DNA from: Linyphia triangularis | Lineage: Eukaryota; Arthropoda; Arachnida; Araneae; Linyphiidae | Assembly (NCBI GenBank): GCA_963978545.1 | Contig: OZ021724.1 | Span: 31,204,433 to 31,268,432, forward strand | DNA: 64,000 nt | Direction of reading: 5' to 3' | Part shown: positions 58,551-64,000 of the stretch, piece by piece | Numbering within the stretch: the stretch's first letter is position 1 | Layout of the letters: the number at the start of each line of letters is the position of its first letter | Position numbers and translations under genes: made by a program | The notes under the pieces: model-generated | Databases searched by the model: none | Told to the model about the DNA's origin: nothing | Seen by the model: only the letters and a program-made list of their open reading frames with translations

Positions 58551-61500
58551 GTAGTCTCCGTTTAATCTTCGGATTTAAAGTTGAGAGTTAAAATGAAAAA
58601 TCCAATCTGAACGCTTTTGGAATAAAAAGAAAAAAAGCAGGGACTAACACGCGGATGATAGTAGAATCGACCCAGAGTGGAAGAAATAAAATGCCTTTGA
58701 AGCAACTTCGTATCTTTATAGTTGACTAGATTGGATTGGGAAGAAGAAATTCAAATTTCTTTACACTGGCGCAATCTCCCTCGTTTCAAAATGCATTTCT
58801 CGATCGGTTTGTCTCTTTGAAAATATACTCTTGGCGGCGCTATAAAACGCAAATAAGCACATTTAAGTGCGACTGCCTGCTTTTAGTGCTTCACGCTCGA
58901 GATTTAATATTTAGATTTCGTTCTGCAAAACAAGAAAATACAAATGGAGATAGGAAACTCCAAACTAGCATCGGATAAGAAACGCAAAGTTAAGATTTTT
59001 ATTTGGATAACACAAACCCTTTTAAAAACACTAAAAGTACTGTTTTACAGCTTACTGTTGCCACCTCGTGAAGTTCCTGATTATTTTTTTTTATATGCAC
59101 TATCTGAAAAGTAAGAATTGATGCAAGACATAATTATTCATTGGTTTTATGACAAATTTCGCATGACTAAACGACTCATTTTATGTACCTAAGTCTACTT
59201 ATTTATTATCAACACAATAATACTTTGCAATAATAAAAAATTGAAAACATTTTACATTTCACTAATACTTATTTAATAATCAACTTCAATAAATGGAATC
59301 TTTACATATCTACTATTATCAAAATAACTCCTACCGATAAAATATGAGTGATATTTAATATTTTTTTGCTTTTAAATTGCATATAAAAATACTTTTTGGT
59401 GGTAAAATAATTCACTAAGCAAGCAGCAATTCTATAAATGCAGGTGAGAAACATCAGTAACTGTAGTAAAATACCAAACAAAAATCCTACCGTTTAATTT
59501 GAAAAACGAAAGAGTACTTAAACAGCAATGTAAAAAGAAGAATCATAACTTCCATTAAAAGCAGGAACCATTATTCTAATTCAAAAAGTAGCCTATCAAC
59601 ACTGGGGTAATGAGAGAAATTTATTCCACACTGACAAAATAATCGCATCAAGACATGAAACAAAATGATATACGGTGTCAAAAATTCAGATATTTCTAGT
59701 GTCAAAGAGGGGAAAGGTAATAAACGGTGTGAAATTCAACATCTGGGGAAGAAAAAAAATTCGTCACGACAGTTGCAGTGAAGAGAGACAAAAACCTACC
59801 CGGCATTTTGTATGTCACGAGTATAGAATATTTTAGTAGAATACTTCGAACTACACGATGACTTCAATCTGTTAGGGATCTCCCCCACCTAAATATAAAT
59901 ACTTTCTGGAAAGGCAGGAATTTTTATCTTTTATTTCCCGACATTTTAACGCCCACAATTTTTAGAGATTAGTAAAATCAATAAAGTATCTCCAAATGTA
60001 AATCGATAGTTAATTTAGATCAAACGTTTTGATAATTATAAAATAAAACATAAATGAAGTAATACCCACCCATAATTATATCTTAAAAGGGTAATATTGG
60101 AATATTCAGGAATTAATTTACATAATAAGGTTTTTCTGAAGATAAACGCGCTCAAGGAAAATGCACAAGTTACGATAAATCTTCCAATTAAGACTATTAG
60201 AAACCTATGAACATAATAAGCTTTAATTGACGGTAATAACTAAACGTCGGGATTGATTTATTAGTAAAGAATGAAATTGTGAACTTAAGACTCAGAATGA
60301 ATAATTAATAACTGGGTGACTGAAATTATCTTCGAACTACAATTGGCAACCGTTTATTGACGTTTTGAATGGGAATAATCAATACTCAAACGGATGCAGC
60401 GATTATAGATTGGGTAAATTGATAATTGGTGAAATAATCGTCGTCAATAAAATGTTGAACTACTACTTTTCAGTTATTTTTCAAGGAACACGTTTCTTTC
60501 CCTTTAGCTACCAGCAATTATAACCTCTTCTTATTCCAAATAATTTGTTTTATCTCAATAAAGAAATATTTTCCCGAGATAAAAAAAAAATATTGCTTAA
60601 AATTGCAATTTTAGTCTTTTAGTCAGTTCCACTAATTAACAATTCTTGTAAAAGATTATTCATAAGTAGGTGAATAGGTGTCTGTTTTGTGTCGTATATA
60701 GAAAAAACAAAGTTATAACACAAATCATTGCTTTATTTCTAGTTGCCACAAGAAGGATAAATGTCGAGCGTTTTATCCAAAAATAAATATCGCATAGCGT
60801 CATTTCTGTATTGTGTACACGCATCAAACAGTTCCTTGGCATTCTTGAAAGTGAAGAACGGTCACGGCATAATAAAACTCTTTAAGAAGCAAGCGAAGAT
60901 GACGAACATCTTTCAAAGCTGAACAAACAACCCATCCGATCAATGAACCTCGGACAACAAAATGTTTACTTCATAGGGGGTGCACATTTTTACACATATT
61001 TATCACGTGGAACGAATCTCCGCCCAGCTGTTACGCAACAGCCGCGACTTAGAGGTGGGGTCTTTTTGACAAACTTCTATGCCCCAGCCCAGCTTGTAGT
61101 TTCTAAAACATCAAGATAGTGGATGTTAAATCAACAGACTTGACAAGAAATGACAGCCAACAGCGTCAATCTTGTCTATTTCGGGGACGATACGTGATAA
61201 AGCGAGGGTTTGAGAGCTCAACCTAGTAGAGGTGGAAGTTGAAAAGACCTATCTATACTAAACTCCCTCTTCCAAGATTTCTTTTTCCTTTTAAAAAAAA
61301 TCAATGTTTCTTTGCCCCAGACCAACGTTTAGAGGATGGTCAGAATACGTACCCGTTCAACACCGAATACAGACAGGGGAGAGAACGTAAGTTCAAGAGA
61401 GTAGAAAGTAAAAATATTCCTGGAGAAGACCACATATTTGGGTAATTGGAAATGCAGTAAATGAAAGCATATCAGTTCAATTTTGCATTTCCACATCATT

Positions 61501-64000
61501 TGAAAATCATTAGAGTTAAATTGTTAGAATATATTTAAAGATTTATGTATGCAACTCCATTTGTTGACCGCGCAGCTCCTTCTGCTGTCTCAAATAGAAA
61601 ACGTAATTTTCTGATTCATGTCATGAAGAAAACCAAAGGATGCTTGTTTCTCGGATTATTTTCTTTAGGAAATTTTTCTAAAACAGCAAATTCAGAAAAT
61701 GATACAAAATCTCCATTGTTACGATTCTACTAGACTGACAAGCAGAAATTACGCGCATTACATCTGAATAGTAAATAACCATTGTTCTCAGAAAAGATCA
61801 ATGATCCATTGGTTTATCTGCTTTCAAAAGTTCCGTCATAAAATGTTTAGAAATATTCGGAATACTAATAACTTCCACTCAGGTCAGTCAATATGAGACA
61901 CACACAAAAATGCCGAACAAAAATACCTCAAAATATCAGCCAATTCCTTTGTGATCACTCCCTGATCTCATTTTGTGACCCCGCTCGAAGGAAAGTACGG
62001 GTAGAATAGAAGTGAAATGAGAAGAGTTCGAGACGATAGGGATCTAAATGAAGTCCAAGAAACAATCATTTTCTCTTTCACCAGGGTGGTCTCGTGAAGT
62101 GGTCAATAAAGCCACTCCATATACCTGACCGCATCGAACGCTGAGAGTTTGGCAAGATGTGGAAATACACGACCTTTGCAATACCTTGAGGCAGGTATAC
62201 TTAAGTGTATTTTAAACGGAGCCACAGATGATCTTGAGATTCTTAATTGATATAAATGAAACCCATGATAGTGAAATTGCATTTCTAAAAATATTGAGAC
62301 GAAGACATTAATATAGCCAACTTTGTACCACTCGCTACGGAAACGTGCATTACATGTTTTACTATTAAAATTTAAACTGAACAATATTTGGTATTGCAAG
62401 GGTAATTCTGTACTATGCCATTTGTCGCCCTGTGGACACAACTATAGCATACAGTAGACTAGACAGGGTGTCACTAAAGAAAATTATAAGTAGAATGAAA
62501 AAAAACTGTCCGTCAGTCACACTTCTGAATACTTGAAACCGCAGTATGAAACCAAGCTACTGCTTTCATGTTTTAAATAAAAAATCAGTTCCAATCTCAT
62601 CAACGTATCCAATCGTGAAACCAAACATTACTTTGAGTCATCTCTATAGCTGGAGTTAAGGTAGCCCTCCTATTATTCTAATACAATAATACACAGTCCA
62701 ACAACTGCCTCGACGTTGTTCGCAACAGCAGGTGCAGTCATACCCATGCATATTCAACGAATCTGGTACATGCGTCGAGCAGCACTTGAAACTCCCCTTG
62801 TGCGGGCGTATTCCTATGTTCTGTGTTGGATGTTCCGATACATAATATTGGCAACTGACCTGAGGACGTATATTTTACCACCTGGGACAACCAAAAGCGA
62901 AGTGAGTCACGACATTTATAGTTCTGGCTGGGGGGGGGGGGGGGATGAGATACAATTCAACCCGGGGGCAAATTAGGTGAGAAGGTGCGTAGGCGTGTAT
63001 GGGAAGCTTGATTGATATGTTTTATCGATTTCTTATTGATGTGGTTCTGTTGTAGCACGAGCCTCCAGGGTTCGGCCGTGGGAGGATGCTAGTGTGACAC
63101 GGTTTTAATTAATTGCACTTTGGAAAGGTGTGTAATTGTCGACGCATTTAGCGTAATTTGTTCATGTAGGGACGCCCACCGGTGTTAAGGAAATCGAAGG
63201 AATTTTTTTTTTGTGTATGGTGTGGTTGGTATGTTGTTTTGGAATGAAGTGGTCATTGGTGATGGATGGGGTGTTTTTTGGATTGGAAAATGGTTTGACT
63301 TTTGCTTTGATGTTATTCATATTTCAGACTAAAAATAAATAGTAATAAAGCGAAGAACATGTTTTGCATTGTCATTTATTATTAGCTTTATAGTTTAGTT
63401 TATTATTGTATTATCCAGTTTAGCATTAGTAAGAAGCCCGCTCAACGCATTGGCATTTATTATTAAATTGAAATTGAATGGAAAGTTGCTGAGGAACGAA
63501 TTTGATTAAAACGACTTAGATAACTATCGCAGATTTTACATCATAATATCGATTCCCTGCAAGACAATTGTAATTAAATTTACAAAGAGTACTGATTGAA
63601 ATGACAAAAGCAAGGCTTTTTAATAATTTAAACAGCGGAGACATCACTACATATACGATTACACAGCACAGAAAAAAGAATGTCTAGAATACACGGGAAA
63701 GAAATAAACAAACCAACAAGCAGCAGCAATATCACATAAAGAAATACACAAAGAAATCATCTAATATTCTATAATACAATGTCAAATCTGCCGAAAAGTA
63801 TCTCAATGGTCTTAACATGCGTCCCCCGACTAACAGTACCATCGATCCAACGTACTTCTCTTCCATTGAAACACAAGCTAGTGCGTCATCGCTATCAAGA
63901 GGGGTGGGCTTCAAGGGGCATTAGACACGCATTAAAAGCTGCATGTTGACCCTCTTATACCACCCACCATGAGCTGCACTTGAGCTTCGATCCTCCTCCC
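58551..64000. other. Distal upstream flank, no gene seen
   Basis: No splice-consistent exon, RNA gene or element with defined ends was found. Open frames here are short and without recognisable domains. A run of 14 G occurs near 62930. Confidence 0.4.

Overview
The window is AT-rich animal nuclear DNA, not prokaryotic. One gene dominates it: a complete latrophilin-type adhesion GPCR (Cirl/ADGRL family), read on the minus strand from about 54.4 kb down to 6.76 kb. I rebuilt 19 coding exons by matching GT-AG splice sites and reading phase across all 18 introns. The joined frame is open for 1152 codons plus a stop. Domain order is signal peptide, SUEL/rhamnose-binding lectin, Thr-rich linker, hormone-receptor motif (HRM), GAIN domain with a cleavage-competent GPS (HL|T), seven-helix class B2 core, and a cytoplasmic tail rich in Gln, Pro and Tyr. 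There is no olfactomedin domain. That fits invertebrate Cirl, and with the AT-rich DNA and long introns I infer an arthropod, without being able to name the group.

Layout: 1-5.1 kb is the downstream flank, carrying at least two non-autonomous DNA transposons (1029-1275 and 2310-3567) and a minisatellite. About 5.1-6.76 kb is the probable 3' UTR. From 6.76 to 21.16 kb lie coding exons 19 to 2, with introns holding two more inverted-repeat elements (14325-15091 and 15558-16304), a decayed transposase fragment (about 13070-13291) and a 49-bp copy of an exon/intron boundary (12809-12857). From 21.16 to 54.28 kb is a single 33-kb first coding intron. It contains two tRNA-derived SINEs with target-site duplications, a tandem repeat with a period near 294 bp, long homopolymers, and scattered motif-like sites (CRE, NRF1-like, paired homeodomain cores). 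The signal-peptide exon is at 54283-54367, and a candidate 5'-noncoding exon ends at 54541. From 54.7 to 64 kb is presumed upstream sequence with no gene I can support; a CpG-containing patch at 58.17-58.55 kb is the best promoter candidate.

No rRNA, functional tRNA, CRISPR array, intact transposase or second protein-coding gene could be supported. The most useful things to follow up are the full gene model, a 42-nt in-frame cassette exon after the signal peptide, an unusual junction just after TM7, the exon-end duplication, and the set of elements with intact target-site duplications.
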